Origin: an uncultured Paracoccaceae bacterium
Lineage (GTDB): Bacteria > Pseudomonadota > Alphaproteobacteria > Rhodobacterales > Rhodobacteraceae
Direction: 5' to 3'
DNA length: 64,000 nucleotides
Assembly (NCBI GenBank): GCA_947489705.1
Contig: CANLEQ010000007.1
Location: forward strand, 29,937-93,936
Below, one piece after another: positions 44,704 to 53,233 of this stretch. Within the stretch, counting starts at the first letter, position 1; each line of letters opens with the position of its first letter. The translations under genes and the position numbers were made by a program. Below the pieces are notes generated by a model. The model was not told the origin of the DNA, made no database searches, and saw nothing but the letters and a program-made list of their open reading frames with translations.

Positions 44704-45722
44704 GCGACCCGCTGCTCGTCGTCGAAGGGCTGAGCGTGCATTTCCCCGTCGCCACGGGCCGGCCTTGGGGCGACAAGCCGGTGGTGCGCGCCGTGGACGG
44801 CGTCGACTTCACGCTCGCCGCGGGCGAGACGCTCGGCATCGTCGGCGAATCGGGCTGCGGCAAGTCCACAACCGGCAACGCGATCCTGGGGCTTGCACCG
44901 GTCACCGCAGGTCGCGTGCTCTTCGACGGGCGCGACGTGGCGGGGCTCACCGGTCGCGCGCGGCAGGCGCTCTGGCGCGATCTTCAGGTGGTGTTCCAGG
45001 ACCCGGTCTCGGCGCTCGATCCCAAGCGCACGATCGGCCAGTCCATCGCCGAGCCGCTGGCGATCCACGGCGTCGACCGCACCCGCCGCCGCGCCCGCGT
45101 CGACGAGCTGATGGAGCTCGTGGGGCTCGGCGCGGCGCAGCGCGACCGCTATCCCAACGAGCTCTCCGGCGGGCAGCGCCAGCGCGTGGTCATCGCCCGC
45201 GCCCTCGCGCTCGAGCCGCGGGTGGTGATCTGCGACGAGGCGGTCTCGGCCCTCGACGTGTCGATCCAGAGCCAGGTGCTGAACCTGCTCTTGCGTCTGC
45301 AACGCGAGCTGGGCCTTTCGTATCTCTTCATCAGCCACGATCTCAGCGTGGTGCATCACGTCGCCGACCGCATCCTGGTGATGTATCTCGGCACCGTCGC
45401 CGAAGAGGCCCCGACGGCCGAACTCTTCGCCCGGCCCCTCCACCCCTATACCGAAGCGTTGCTTTCCGCCGTGCCGATCCCCGATCCGGTGGCCGAACGC
45501 GCCAAGACGAGCCAGCCGCTGGGCGGCGACGTGCCGAACCCGATGGACGTGCCCCGGGGATGCCCCTTCGTCACCCGCTGCCCGATCCGCGAGGCGGGCT
45601 GCGAGACGCTGCGACCGCGCGCCGTCGATCTGGCACCGGACCATCGCGTCGCCTGCCACGTGCGCGAGCGCGAGATCACAGGAACCTGCGCCCTCGATCG
45701 CGACGCCCCGGAGCCGCGATAG
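44700..45722 (+). CDS. ABC transporter ATP-binding protein, DppF/OppF type
   Basis: 340 aa from ATG at 44700. Walker A GESGCGKST, signature LSGGQRQRVVIARAL, Walker B VVICDEAVSALD (Ala where most have Pro), and the C-terminal CPFVTRCPIREAGCE. Last gene of the GntR-SBP-SBP-permease-permease-SDR-deacetylase-GGT-ATPase-ATPase operon. The reading frame ends 82 nt before the second cobalamin group; I see no terminator in that gap. Confidence 0.94.
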   Translation: MSDPLLVVEGLSVHFPVATGRPWGDKPVVRAVDGVDFTLAAGETLGIVGESGCGKSTTGNAILGLAPVTAGRVLFDGRDVAGLTGRARQALWRDLQVVFQDPVSALDPKRTIGQSIAEPLAIHGVDRTRRRARVDELMELVGLGAAQRDRYPNELSGGQRQRVVIARALALEPRVVICDEAVSALDVSIQSQVLNLLLRLQRELGLSYLFISHDLSVVHHVADRILVMYLGTVAEEAPTAELFARPLHPYTEALLSAVPIPDPVAERAKTSQPLGGDVPNPMDVPRGCPFVTRCPIREAGCETLRPRAVDLAPDHRVACHVREREITGTCALDRDAPEPR

Positions 45723-45804
45723 CGACGGCGTGCCCCGGCGACGTGCCCGACGGCCGGGGCAGCGCCCCTTGCCCCCGGCGCGTCGATGCGGTTCAAGCGC
45801 GGCC

Positions 45805-46179
45805 ATGAACACCACCTGGATCACCATCTGCGACACCTGCAAGCACGAGGGCTGGGATGCCGTCCGCGACGCGCGCACCGACGGCGAGGGGCTGGCCGAG
45901 CTGGTCGAGCGCACGGCCGAGGACACGGGCTTGCGCACCCGGCGCGTCTCGTGCCTGATGGGCTGCGCCAATGCTTGCAACGTGGCCATCCAGGCCAGGG
46001 GCAAGCTCTGCTACACGCTCGGGCGGTTCGCGCCCGACCCGGGCGACGCGCAGGCGATCGTGGATTACGCGCGCCTTCATGCCGCGAGCGAGACCGGGAT
46101 CGTCGCCTATCGCGACTGGCCGCAGGGCGTGAAGGGGCATTTCGTCACCCGCCATCCGCCGCTGCCCGAGGATGGCTGA
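45805..46179 (+). CDS. DUF1636 family metal-binding-type protein
   Basis: 124-aa cytoplasmic protein. The Cys pattern is characteristic: ITICDTCKHEGW at the start and SCLMGCANACNVAIQA in the middle, ferredoxin-like (thioredoxin-fold 2Fe-2S type) arrangement. Family members usually adjoin cobalamin genes or cobW, and here the next two genes are cobC and cbiB. A role in metal handling for B12 synthesis is inferred from that context; no activity is known. Overlaps cobC by 8 nt. Confidence 0.85.
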   Translation: MNTTWITICDTCKHEGWDAVRDARTDGEGLAELVERTAEDTGLRTRRVSCLMGCANACNVAIQARGKLCYTLGRFAPDPGDAQAIVDYARLHAASETGIVAYRDWPQGVKGHFVTRHPPLPEDG

Positions 46180-47113
46180 GGCGCGCGACCATGGCGGCGG
46201 GATCGACGCGGCGATCGCCCGATGGGGCGGCACCCGCGACGACTGGCTCGACCTCTCGACGGGGATCAACCCGGTCGCCTACCCCGTGCCGCCGTTGCCG
46301 CACGCGGCATGGACCGCCCTGCCCGACCGGGAGGCCCGCGACGGATTGCTCCGCGCCGCGCGGGGGGCCTGGCGCGTGCCCGCCGAGGCAGAAATCCTCG
46401 CCGCTCCGGGCACATCGGCGATCATCGCGGCGCTGCCGGGCCTCCTGCCGCCCGGCCCGGTCCACATTCCCGCGCCCACCTATAACGAACACCGCGCGGC
46501 CTTCGTTGCGGCCGGCCACCGCCCCGTCGACGGGCCCGCGCCGGTGCGCGTGCTGGTCCACCCCAACAATCCCGACGGACGCCTCTGGCACGACCCGCCC
46601 GACGCGGATCTGACGATCATCGACGAGAGCTTCTGCGACACCGCCCCCGACCGGAGCCATGTCGACCGGACCCGGCATCCCGGCACCGTGGTGCTGAAGA
46701 GCTTCGGCAAGTTCTGGGGCCTTGCGGGCCTGCGGCTCGGCTTCGCCATCGGCCATCCCGACACGCTCGCGGGCCTTGCCGAACGGCTCGGCCCCTGGGC
46801 GGTCTCCGGCCCCGCGCTCGCCATCGGGGCCCGGGCGCTGGCCGACGCCGAATGGGCGCGCACGACGCGGCTCCGCCTCGCCGCGGATGCCCGCACGCTC
46901 GACGACATGCTGGGGCGCGCGGGCCTGCGGGTGATCGGCGGCACCACGCTCTTCCGGCTGGTCGAGACGCCCGATGCCGCCGCCTGGCACGCCCATCTCG
47001 CGAGCACCCGGATCCTCACGCGGGTCTTTCCCTACGCGCCCGACTGGCTGCGGCTCGGCCTGCCCCATCCCGACCGCACGGGGCAGCTTGCCGACGCCCT
47101 CTCGGCGCGGTGA
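46172..47113 (+). CDS. cobC: Threonine-phosphate decarboxylase / CobC-type PLP enzyme
   Basis: 313-aa class-I-fold PLP enzyme that supplies (R)-1-amino-2-propanol phosphate for the nucleotide loop of cobalamin. The N-terminal DWLDLSTGINPVAYP is diagnostic of CobC/CobD, and the PLP lysine is Lys180 in VLKSFGKFWGLAGLRLGF. Somewhat shorter than enterobacterial CobD (about 360), as is usual in this order. It is between DUF1636 (overlap) and cbiB (21 nt). Confidence 0.92.
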   Translation: MAEARDHGGGIDAAIARWGGTRDDWLDLSTGINPVAYPVPPLPHAAWTALPDREARDGLLRAARGAWRVPAEAEILAAPGTSAIIAALPGLLPPGPVHIPAPTYNEHRAAFVAAGHRPVDGPAPVRVLVHPNNPDGRLWHDPPDADLTIIDESFCDTAPDRSHVDRTRHPGTVVLKSFGKFWGLAGLRLGFAIGHPDTLAGLAERLGPWAVSGPALAIGARALADAEWARTTRLRLAADARTLDDMLGRAGLRVIGGTTLFRLVETPDAAAWHAHLASTRILTRVFPYAPDWLRLGLPHPDRTGQLADALSAR

Positions 47114-47134
47114 GCCGATGAGGCGGCGCCAAGC

Positions 47135-48034
47135 ATGACCATCCTCTTCGCCGCCCTCCTGCTCGATGCCGTTCTGGGCGAGCCGCGCTGGATCTGGGAC
47201 CGGGTGCCGCACCCGGCGATCCTCATGGGCCGCGCGGTGGGCTGGTGCGATGCACGTCTCAACGACGGAACGCGCCTGCGCGGCATCGCGGCGATGACCG
47301 GGCTTGGCATTCTGGCCCTGCTGCTCGGCCTCGGGATCGCCGCCCTTCCGGGCGGCGCGCTCTGGTCGTGGCTCGTCGCCGCGTCCCTGCTGGCGCAGCG
47401 CAGCCTCGCCGATCACGTCCGCGACGTGGCGACCGCCCTCAGCCGCTCGACCGAGGAAGGGCGCGTGGCCGTGGCGCGGATCGTCGGGCGCGACACGCGG
47501 ATGATGGATGCGCCGGCCATCGCGCGGGCCGCGATCGAATCCGCGGCCGAGAATCTCGGCGACGGCGTGGTCGCCCCGGCCTTCTGGTTCGCGGTCGGGG
47601 GGCTTCCAGGGCTGCTGGTCTACAAGATCACCAACACCGCCGACAGCATGATCGGCTACCGCACGCCGCGCCACGAAAACTTCGGCTGGGCCGCCGCACG
47701 GCTCGACGACGCACTGAACTGGATCCCCGCGCGCCTGACCGCGCTGCTGATCGTCGCGGCACATGGCCGCCCTTCCGCCTTTGCCATCGCGCGCCGCGAC
47801 GCGCCGCTCCACCGCTCGCCCAACGCGGGCTGGCCCGAGGCGGCGATGGCGGGCGTGCTCGGCGTGGCGCTCGCGGGCCCGCGCTCCTACGACGGCAGGA
47901 TGCAGGATTTCCCGTTCGTCCACCCCGAGGGACGCCGCGCGATCGGCGCGGGCGAGATCGACGCGGCCACGCAGGCGCTCTGGCGCGCATGGGCGCTCCT
48001 CGCCGGTCTCATCGGCGTGATCGCGCTCGCCTGA
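47135..48034 (+). CDS. cobD: Adenosylcobinamide-phosphate synthase, CbiB (alphaproteobacterial CobD)
   Basis: Inner-membrane enzyme attaching aminopropanol (phosphate) to adenosylcobyric acid. 299 aa with four or five hydrophobic segments. Diagnostic segments: LLLDAVLGEPRWIWDRVPHP, VARIVGRDTRMMDAP, ESAAENLGDGVVAPAFWFA and YKITNTADSMIGYRTPRHENFGW (shown here by its parts KITNTADSMIGYR). Last of the three-gene group DUF1636-cobC-cobD. Confidence 0.94.
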   Translation: MTILFAALLLDAVLGEPRWIWDRVPHPAILMGRAVGWCDARLNDGTRLRGIAAMTGLGILALLLGLGIAALPGGALWSWLVAASLLAQRSLADHVRDVATALSRSTEEGRVAVARIVGRDTRMMDAPAIARAAIESAAENLGDGVVAPAFWFAVGGLPGLLVYKITNTADSMIGYRTPRHENFGWAAARLDDALNWIPARLTALLIVAAHGRPSAFAIARRDAPLHRSPNAGWPEAAMAGVLGVALAGPRSYDGRMQDFPFVHPEGRRAIGAGEIDAATQALWRAWALLAGLIGVIALA

Positions 48035-48100
48035 TGCTTGCCCCGGGGCGCGCAACTGCTACCAAGGTCGCCGAATAACGACCCTTCCGGAGTTGCCCCC

Positions 48101-49276
48101 ATGCGTCTGCCCGCCCTCGCCCTTCCCCTCGCCCTGATCGCGGGGGGCGCCACGGCGCAGGTTCCCTGCGGCGGCAGCTTCGTCGATTTCCGCGACGCGA
48201 TGGAGGCCGAGGCCGTCGCCCGCGGCACCGATCCCGGCGTCGCGCGGGCCTTCTTCGATGGCGTCCGCCAGGACCCCGAGACGCTCGCGGCCGACCGGCG
48301 CCAGGGCGTCTTCACCCTGCCCTTCACCGAGTTCGCCCGCCGCCTGATCAGCTCCGCGCGGATCGAGAACGGCCGCGCCAATGCGCAGCGTCACGACGAC
48401 GTCTTCACGCGGATCGAGCGCGACTACGGCGTCTCGCGCGGCGTGCTGCTGGCCTTCTGGGCGTTCGAGACCGATTACGGCGCCGTGCAGGGCGATTTCA
48501 ACACCGTCAATTCGCTGATGACGCTGGCCCATGATTGCCGCCGTCCCGAGATCTTCCGGCCGCAGGTCTTCGCCGCGCTGGAACTGAGCCAGCAGGGCGG
48601 GCTCGATCCCGACACGACGACAGGCGCCTGGGCGGGCGAGATCGGCATGGTCCAGATGCTGCCCGAGGATATTCTCGAGAACGGCGTCGATGCGGATGGC
48701 GACGGGCGCGTGACGCTCAAGACCTCGGTGCCCGACGCGCTCACCTCCGGGGCCGCGATGCTTCAGTCGCTGGGCTGGCGGCCGAACGAGCCCTGGCTCG
48801 AAGAGGTCGCGATGCCCGCAGATTTCGACTGGTCGCAGACCGGGCTGGAAACCACGCGTCCCACCTCGGAATGGGCGGCGATGGGCGTGCGCGCGCGCGA
48901 CGGCGAATTCGACCGTCCCGACCTGCCGAGCTCGATCCTCCTGCCGCAGGGGCGGTTCGGCCCGGCCTTCGTGGCCTATCCGAATTTCGACGTCTATTTC
49001 GAATGGAACCAGAGCTTTACCTACGTCCTGACCGCGGCCTATTTCGCCAACCGCCTCGAAGGGGCGGGGATCTTCGAAGCCGGCACGCCGCCGCCGGCCT
49101 TCGACGCCGCAGAGATGAAGGTCTTGCAGGAGCGGCTGGCCGCGCGCGGCCATGACGTGGGCGAGATCGACGGCATCCTGGGTGCCGGCACCCGCGCGGC
49201 GATCCGCGCCGAACAGCAGCGCCTCGGCCTGCCCGTCGATGCCTGGCCCACGCAGGAGCTGCTGAACGCCCTCTGA
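48101..49276 (+). CDS. Lytic murein transglycosylase (MltB family) with peptidoglycan-binding domain
   Basis: 391 aa from ATG at 48101. Signal peptide residues 1-19, no lipobox, so probably periplasmic and soluble. The SLT/MltB domain has the catalytic Glu in LLAFWAFETDYGAVQGDF and GMVQMLPEDILENGVDADGDG; the C-terminal 55 residues form a PG_binding_1 domain (LQERLAARGHDVGEIDGILG and TRAAIRAEQQRLGL). Cleaves the MurNAc-GlcNAc bond during wall turnover. Independent of the cobalamin genes functionally. Confidence 0.93.
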   Translation: MRLPALALPLALIAGGATAQVPCGGSFVDFRDAMEAEAVARGTDPGVARAFFDGVRQDPETLAADRRQGVFTLPFTEFARRLISSARIENGRANAQRHDDVFTRIERDYGVSRGVLLAFWAFETDYGAVQGDFNTVNSLMTLAHDCRRPEIFRPQVFAALELSQQGGLDPDTTTGAWAGEIGMVQMLPEDILENGVDADGDGRVTLKTSVPDALTSGAAMLQSLGWRPNEPWLEEVAMPADFDWSQTGLETTRPTSEWAAMGVRARDGEFDRPDLPSSILLPQGRFGPAFVAYPNFDVYFEWNQSFTYVLTAAYFANRLEGAGIFEAGTPPPAFDAAEMKVLQERLAARGHDVGEIDGILGAGTRAAIRAEQQRLGLPVDAWPTQELLNAL

Positions 49277-49282
49277 CGGGGC

Positions 49283-49780
49283 TCAGTGGCGGGTGGCGCC
49301 GCCCCCGGGATGATTGGCCGCCGGTCCCGCCACGCGCGCGAGCCGCAGGAAGGCCTGGCCCATATCCTCGGCGATCGCGACGAGCCGGAACGCCGCCGGC
49401 CCCGTGACCAGCGTCGCGGCGAAGAGCATCGCGTCGTCGCGGTCGCGCCTGGCGGCGGCCGCGATCATCTGCGCGAAGGCCGATTCGTCGCCGCAGAAAC
49501 AGGGGCAATCCAACCCGTGGCGCATGATCGTCCGGCGCTGCGCGCCCAGCAGCGTGCGCATCAACGCGTCGAAGGTCTCGACCCCCTCGAACACCTCCGC
49601 GGGCGGCAGCACCCGCGCCAGATCCCGCGCGATCAGCGCCCGCACGGGGCCACCCTCGCACCAGGCGCGGTGGAACACGATCGCCGCCAGTTCCAGCGCG
49701 GGAAGCTCGCTCAGCCGGCCGACGGGTGCGGCCCCGCGCGGGGCGGAATGGGTCGTCTCGGGGAAGGTTTCTCGGATCAT
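49283..49780 (-). CDS. Conserved hypothetical protein, 165 aa
   Basis: No family recognised. Predicted soluble and largely helical. The notable motif is LDCPCFCGDESAFAQM (Cys-x-Cys-x-Cys-type cluster, about residues 90-105), which could bind metal or a cluster. It converges with the transglycosylase (6 nt apart). Its upstream region has the inverted repeat at 49826-49842, so it appears to have its own regulated promoter. Confidence 0.6.
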   Translation of the reverse strand: MIRETFPETTHSAPRGAAPVGRLSELPALELAAIVFHRAWCEGGPVRALIARDLARVLPPAEVFEGVETFDALMRTLLGAQRRTIMRHGLDCPCFCGDESAFAQMIAAAARRDRDDAMLFAATLVTGPAAFRLVAIAEDMGQAFLRLARVAGPAANHPGGGATRH

Positions 49781-49825
49781 GGAACTCTCGCTTGCCTGGC
49801 CGCTGAAGACTGCACGAAATTATTT

Positions 49826-49842
49826 CTGACCGATTTAGTCAG
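49826..49842 (-). promoter_or_regulatory. Inverted repeat in promoter region of the 165-aa gene
   Basis: CTGAC (49826-49830) and GTCAG (49838-49842) enclose an AT-rich 7-base spacer, just downstream of a leftward -35-like TTGACT (49850-49845). The form resembles iron-responsive or Rrf2-type operators in Rhodobacterales, but I cannot confirm the regulator. Confidence 0.35.
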
Positions 49843-49904
49843 GAAGTCAATCGGCCTTATGCGAAGGCCATTGTTTGATGAGCACCCGGACCGGCCGGAA
49901 ACGC

Positions 49905-49934
49905 GACGGGCCCGCGCATCGGCGCGGGCCCGTC
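49905..49934 (-). terminator. Terminator-like hairpin after xylA
   Basis: Perfect 13-bp stem (GACGGGCCCGCGC at 49905-49917, GCGCGGGCCCGTC at 49922-49934) with a 4-base loop, beginning 49 nt past the xylA stop. Leftward it is followed by GCGTTT, only a weak U-stretch. Very stable; likely ends xylA transcription. Confidence 0.65.
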
Positions 49935-49983
49935 ATCATCTGAGGACCGTGGCCCGGGCGGGGAGCGACCCCGCCCCGCCCGA

Positions 49984-51279
49984 TCAGACGTAGCGGTTGA
50001 CGATGTTCTCGAGCTTCTCCTGCTGGCCCGAGCGCGGCTCCGGATCGACGCCGCCGCCGGCCACGCGCGCCTCGATCGTCTCGAGATCCGAGCTCAGCAT
50101 CTCCTGCGCGGCCGCATCCTCCCAACCGGCATAGCGGGCGCGGCGCGGAGCCTCGAGCGCATCGTCCTCGAGCATCTTGGCCGCGGCCTTCAGCCCCCGG
50201 GCGCAGACATCCATTGCCCCCGCATGGCCCGCGATGAGGTCCGACGGGTCGAGCGACTGGCGCCGCAGCTTGGCGTCGAAATTGGTGCCCCCTTGGGTGA
50301 AACCGCCAGCCTTCAGCACTTCGTAATAGGCCATCGCGACCTCGGGCACGTTGTTGGGGAACTGGTCCGTATCCCAGCCCGACTGGTAATCGTTGCGATT
50401 CATGTCGATCGACCCCAGCAATCCCAGCTCGCGCGCCAGCGCCAGCTCATGCTCGAAGGAATGACCGGCGAGGATCGCATGGCCCTGCTCGATATTGACC
50501 TTCACTTCCTTTTCGAGGCCGTATTTGCGCAGGAAACCGTGCACCGTCGCCACGTCGAAATCGTACTGGTGCTTGGTGGGTTCCTGGGGCTTCGGCTCGA
50601 TCAGGATCTGGCCCTTGAAGCCGATCTTGTGCTTGTAGTCGACGACCATCGACAGGAACCGGCCCATATGGTCGAGTTCCTGACCCATATCGGTGTTGAG
50701 CAACGTCTCGTACCCCTCGCGGCCGCCCCAGAGCACGTAGTTCTCGCCGCCGAGGCGATGCGTCGCGTCCATGCAGTTCTTCACCGTCGCCGCCGACCAG
50801 GCGAACACGTCGGGATCGGGGTTGGTCGCGGCGCCCGACATGAACCGGCGATGCGAGAAGAGGTTCGCCGTCCCCCAGAGAAGCCTGACCTTCGAGCTCT
50901 CCATCTTCTCGGCGAAGATGTCGATGATCTCCTCGAAGTTGCGCTTGCTCTCGGCAAAGGTCGCGCCTTCGGGGCGGATGTCGTGGTCGTGCCAGCAGAA
51001 GAACGGCACGCCTAGGATCTCGAACATCTCGAACGCGACGTCGGCCTTGATCTTCGCGGCCTTCATGTCCTCGCCCCACCACGGCCGGTCGAAGGTCTGG
51101 CCGCCGAACGGATCGCCGCCGGGCCACGCAAAGCTGTGCCAGTAGGCGGCGGCGAAGCGCAGGTGATCCTCGAGCCGCTTGCCCATCACGACCTCCTCGG
51201 GATCGTAATGCCGGAAGGCGAGGCCGTCCGCGTCGGGATCGAATTTGAGCGGCGCGATGTCGCCGAAGAAGTTGGTCAT
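49984..51279 (-). CDS. xylA: Xylose isomerase
   Basis: Interconverts D-xylose and D-xylulose. 431 aa from ATG at 51279. Catalytic His in [13 protein letters not shown], metal-binding Glu in [18 protein letters not shown] and [16 protein letters not shown] are intact; it is a class II enzyme by length and N-terminal insert. No xylB or xylose transporter lies within the window; the gene is flanked by an unrelated hypothetical and betC, so it is probably monocistronic. The longer open frame to 51513 is non-coding. Confidence 0.96.
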   Translation of the reverse strand: MTNFFGDIAPLKFDPDADGLAFRHYDPEEVVMGKRLEDHLRFAAAYWHSFAWPGGDPFGGQTFDRPWWGEDMKAAKIKADVAFEMFEILGVPFFCWHDHDIRPEGATFAESKRNFEEIIDIFAEKMESSKVRLLWGTANLFSHRRFMSGAATNPDPDVFAWSAATVKNCMDATHRLGGENYVLWGGREGYETLLNTDMGQELDHMGRFLSMVVDYKHKIGFKGQILIEPKPQEPTKHQYDFDVATVHGFLRKYGLEKEVKVNIEQGHAILAGHSFEHELALARELGLLGSIDMNRNDYQSGWDTDQFPNNVPEVAMAYYEVLKAGGFTQGGTNFDAKLRRQSLDPSDLIAGHAGAMDVCARGLKAAAKMLEDDALEAPRRARYAGWEDAAAQEMLSSDLETIEARVAGGGVDPEPRSGQQEKLENIVNRYV

Positions 51280-51655
51280 GATAGCAGCCCTTGTCCTTGT
51301 TGCTGACTTGCGGAGGATGCGTCGTCCGTGCCGCCGATGCGACGCGTGGCGCCGCGGAGTGGCGCGCGGGGGCGATTCACCGGCCGGACGCGCCGTGTAC
51401 GGGAGTGAAGAGGATGGGACGCGGCACGATCCCGCGGCAAAGGCCCAGGCAGGCGCCCGAGACCGGCCCCCGCACGATGGCACGACGACGGCCGAGGGCC
51501 GAGGGCCGAGCAAGCGTCGCGTCGCGAAAAGTCCCGGTCATCTCGATCCCCCCTGTCGCGGTCCGCTCATGCGGGCGCGACCGCACAAGGTCTATCGCCG
51601 GTCCCGGCCGGATGCGACCGGATATGAGGTACGTGCATCAAAAAAAATCCGGCGA
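51280..51655. other. 376-nt non-coding gap between xylA and betC
   Basis: No convincing gene. It contains the heptamer GGCCGAG three times in tandem (51490-51510) and, at the betC end, a run of eight A on the plus strand (51640-51647), i.e. a U-run for leftward betC transcripts without a clear stem before it. Several open frames pass through but none has a ribosome site or recognisable product. Confidence 0.5.
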
Positions 51656-53164
51656 TCACGTCTCGCGCGGAAAGCGTTTCGTTTCCTCGAGGATATTGAG
51701 ATCCATGTGGTTGCGCATGTACCGCTCGGAGGCGATGCGCAACGGCTGGAAATCCCAAGGATAATAGCCGCCCTGGCGCAACGCCTCGTAGACGATCCAG
51801 CGCCGCGCCTGCGATTCGCGCACCTCGGCATCGAACCGGTCGAGATCCCAGCGCGCCTCGGCCTCGGCCCTGAACGCGCCAAGCGTCGCCTCGTGCTCGG
51901 GCCGCTCGGCGAGGTTCACGAGCTCATGCGGATCGTCGTCGAGATTGAACAATTCCTCGGGGTCGATCCCGCAGGCCGTGTATTTCCAGGCGCCCCGCCG
52001 CAGCGCGACCAGCGGGGTATAGGACCCCTCCGCCGCGTATTCCATCGCGACGGCGCTTTCGCGGGCGGCCCCCTGCCCCAGCGGCACCAGCGTCTCGCCC
52101 GTGGTCCAGGGTGAAAGCGCCGAAATGTCGATGCCCGCCAGATCGCAGAGCGTCGCGCAGACGTCGATCGTCGAGACCGGCGTCGCGTCGAGCCCCGGCT
52201 CCATTCCGGGCGCCGCGATCATCAGCGGCACGCGTGCCGAGCCTTCGAGAAAGCTCATCTTGTACCACAATCCCCGCTCGCCCAGCATGTCGCCGTGATC
52301 CGACACGAAAAGCACGATCGCGTCCTGGCGCGTATCGTCGAGGACCTTGAGGATCTCGCCCACCTTGGCGTCGATATAGCTTATATTGGCGAAATAGGCG
52401 CGGCGCGACCGGCGCACATCCGCCTCGGTCACGTCGAAATTGCCGCGGTCGTTGGCGTCGAGCAGGCGCTTCGAATGCGGGTCGTGATCCTCGTAGGGCA
52501 TCTCGCCCACCTCCGGCAGGAGATGCGCGCAATCCTCGTAGAGATCCCAGTATTCCCGCCGCGCGAGGTAGGGATCATGCGGATGGGTGAAGCTCGCCGT
52601 GAGGCACCAGGGCCGGTCGTCCGCGCCCCGCGCCGCGTCGTAGAGCCACGACTTCGCGAAATGGGCGACATCGTCGTCGTATTCCATCTGGTTGGAGATC
52701 TCGGCCACACCGGACCCCGTCACCGATCCCATGTTGTGATACCACCAGTCGATCCGCTCGCCGGGCTTGCGGTAATCGGGCGTCCAGCCGAAATCGGCGG
52801 GATAGATGTCGGTGGTCAGCCGCTCCTCGAAGCCGTGCATCTGGTCGGGGCCCACGAAATGCATCTTGCCCGACAGGCAGGTCCGCCAGCCCGCCCGGCG
52901 CAAATGGTGGGCATAGGTGGGAATGTCGGACGCGAATTCCGCCGCGTTGTCGTAGACCCGCGTCCGGCTCGGCAGCAGCCCCGACATGAACGACGCCCGC
53001 GCCGGCGCGCAGAGCGGCGACGCGGTATAGCAGTTGCGGAACCGCCGCGACCGCTCCGCCAGCCTTTTGAGGTTGGGTGCATGCAGCCAGTCGGCCGGCC
53101 CGTCGGGGAACAGCGTCCCGTTCAGCTGGTCGACCATGAGGATGAGGATGTTCGGCTTGTCCAA
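51656..53164 (-). CDS. betC: Choline-sulfatase
   Basis: Hydrolyses choline-O-sulfate to choline and sulfate, cytoplasmic. 502 aa. The N-terminal NILILMVDQLNGTLFPDGPA holds the metal Asp; the formylglycine motif is Cys-x-Pro-x-Arg in SPLCAPARASFMSG; FVSDHGDMLGERGLW is the second metal site. The C-terminal extension (QARRWIVYEALRQGG and DFQPLRIASERYMRNHMDL) is the choline-sulfatase-specific domain. The start is TTG at 53164, since an in-frame stop lies four codons upstream and homologues begin at this point. It is 69 nt after the alcohol dehydrogenase and could be the last gene of that operon. No betABI genes are in the window. Confidence 0.9.
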   Translation of the reverse strand: MDKPNILILMVDQLNGTLFPDGPADWLHAPNLKRLAERSRRFRNCYTASPLCAPARASFMSGLLPSRTRVYDNAAEFASDIPTYAHHLRRAGWRTCLSGKMHFVGPDQMHGFEERLTTDIYPADFGWTPDYRKPGERIDWWYHNMGSVTGSGVAEISNQMEYDDDVAHFAKSWLYDAARGADDRPWCLTASFTHPHDPYLARREYWDLYEDCAHLLPEVGEMPYEDHDPHSKRLLDANDRGNFDVTEADVRRSRRAYFANISYIDAKVGEILKVLDDTRQDAIVLFVSDHGDMLGERGLWYKMSFLEGSARVPLMIAAPGMEPGLDATPVSTIDVCATLCDLAGIDISALSPWTTGETLVPLGQGAARESAVAMEYAAEGSYTPLVALRRGAWKYTACGIDPEELFNLDDDPHELVNLAERPEHEATLGAFRAEAEARWDLDRFDAEVRESQARRWIVYEALRQGGYYPWDFQPLRIASERYMRNHMDLNILEETKRFPRET

Positions 53165-53233
53165 ATCGCGGGCTCGCTATGGGATCACTGACCGCTCTGT
53201 CCTAACATCCCCGTGATCCGGCGCAACTGCCCG

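Noticed and set aside
45723..45804. Possible cobalamin riboswitch before DUF1636-cobC-cobD
   Set aside because: The gap is only 82 nt, too short for a full element, and no B12-box is seen.
49984..51279. Xylose utilisation cluster
   Set aside because: xylA is present but no xylulokinase, xylose regulator or xylose transporter gene adjoins it, so no cluster is claimed.
51490..51510. Three tandem GGCCGAG heptamers as a possible regulatory repeat
   Set aside because: Short GC-rich repeats of this kind are easily produced by chance in such a region; there is no further symmetry or placement near a start codon. Noted only in the gap description.
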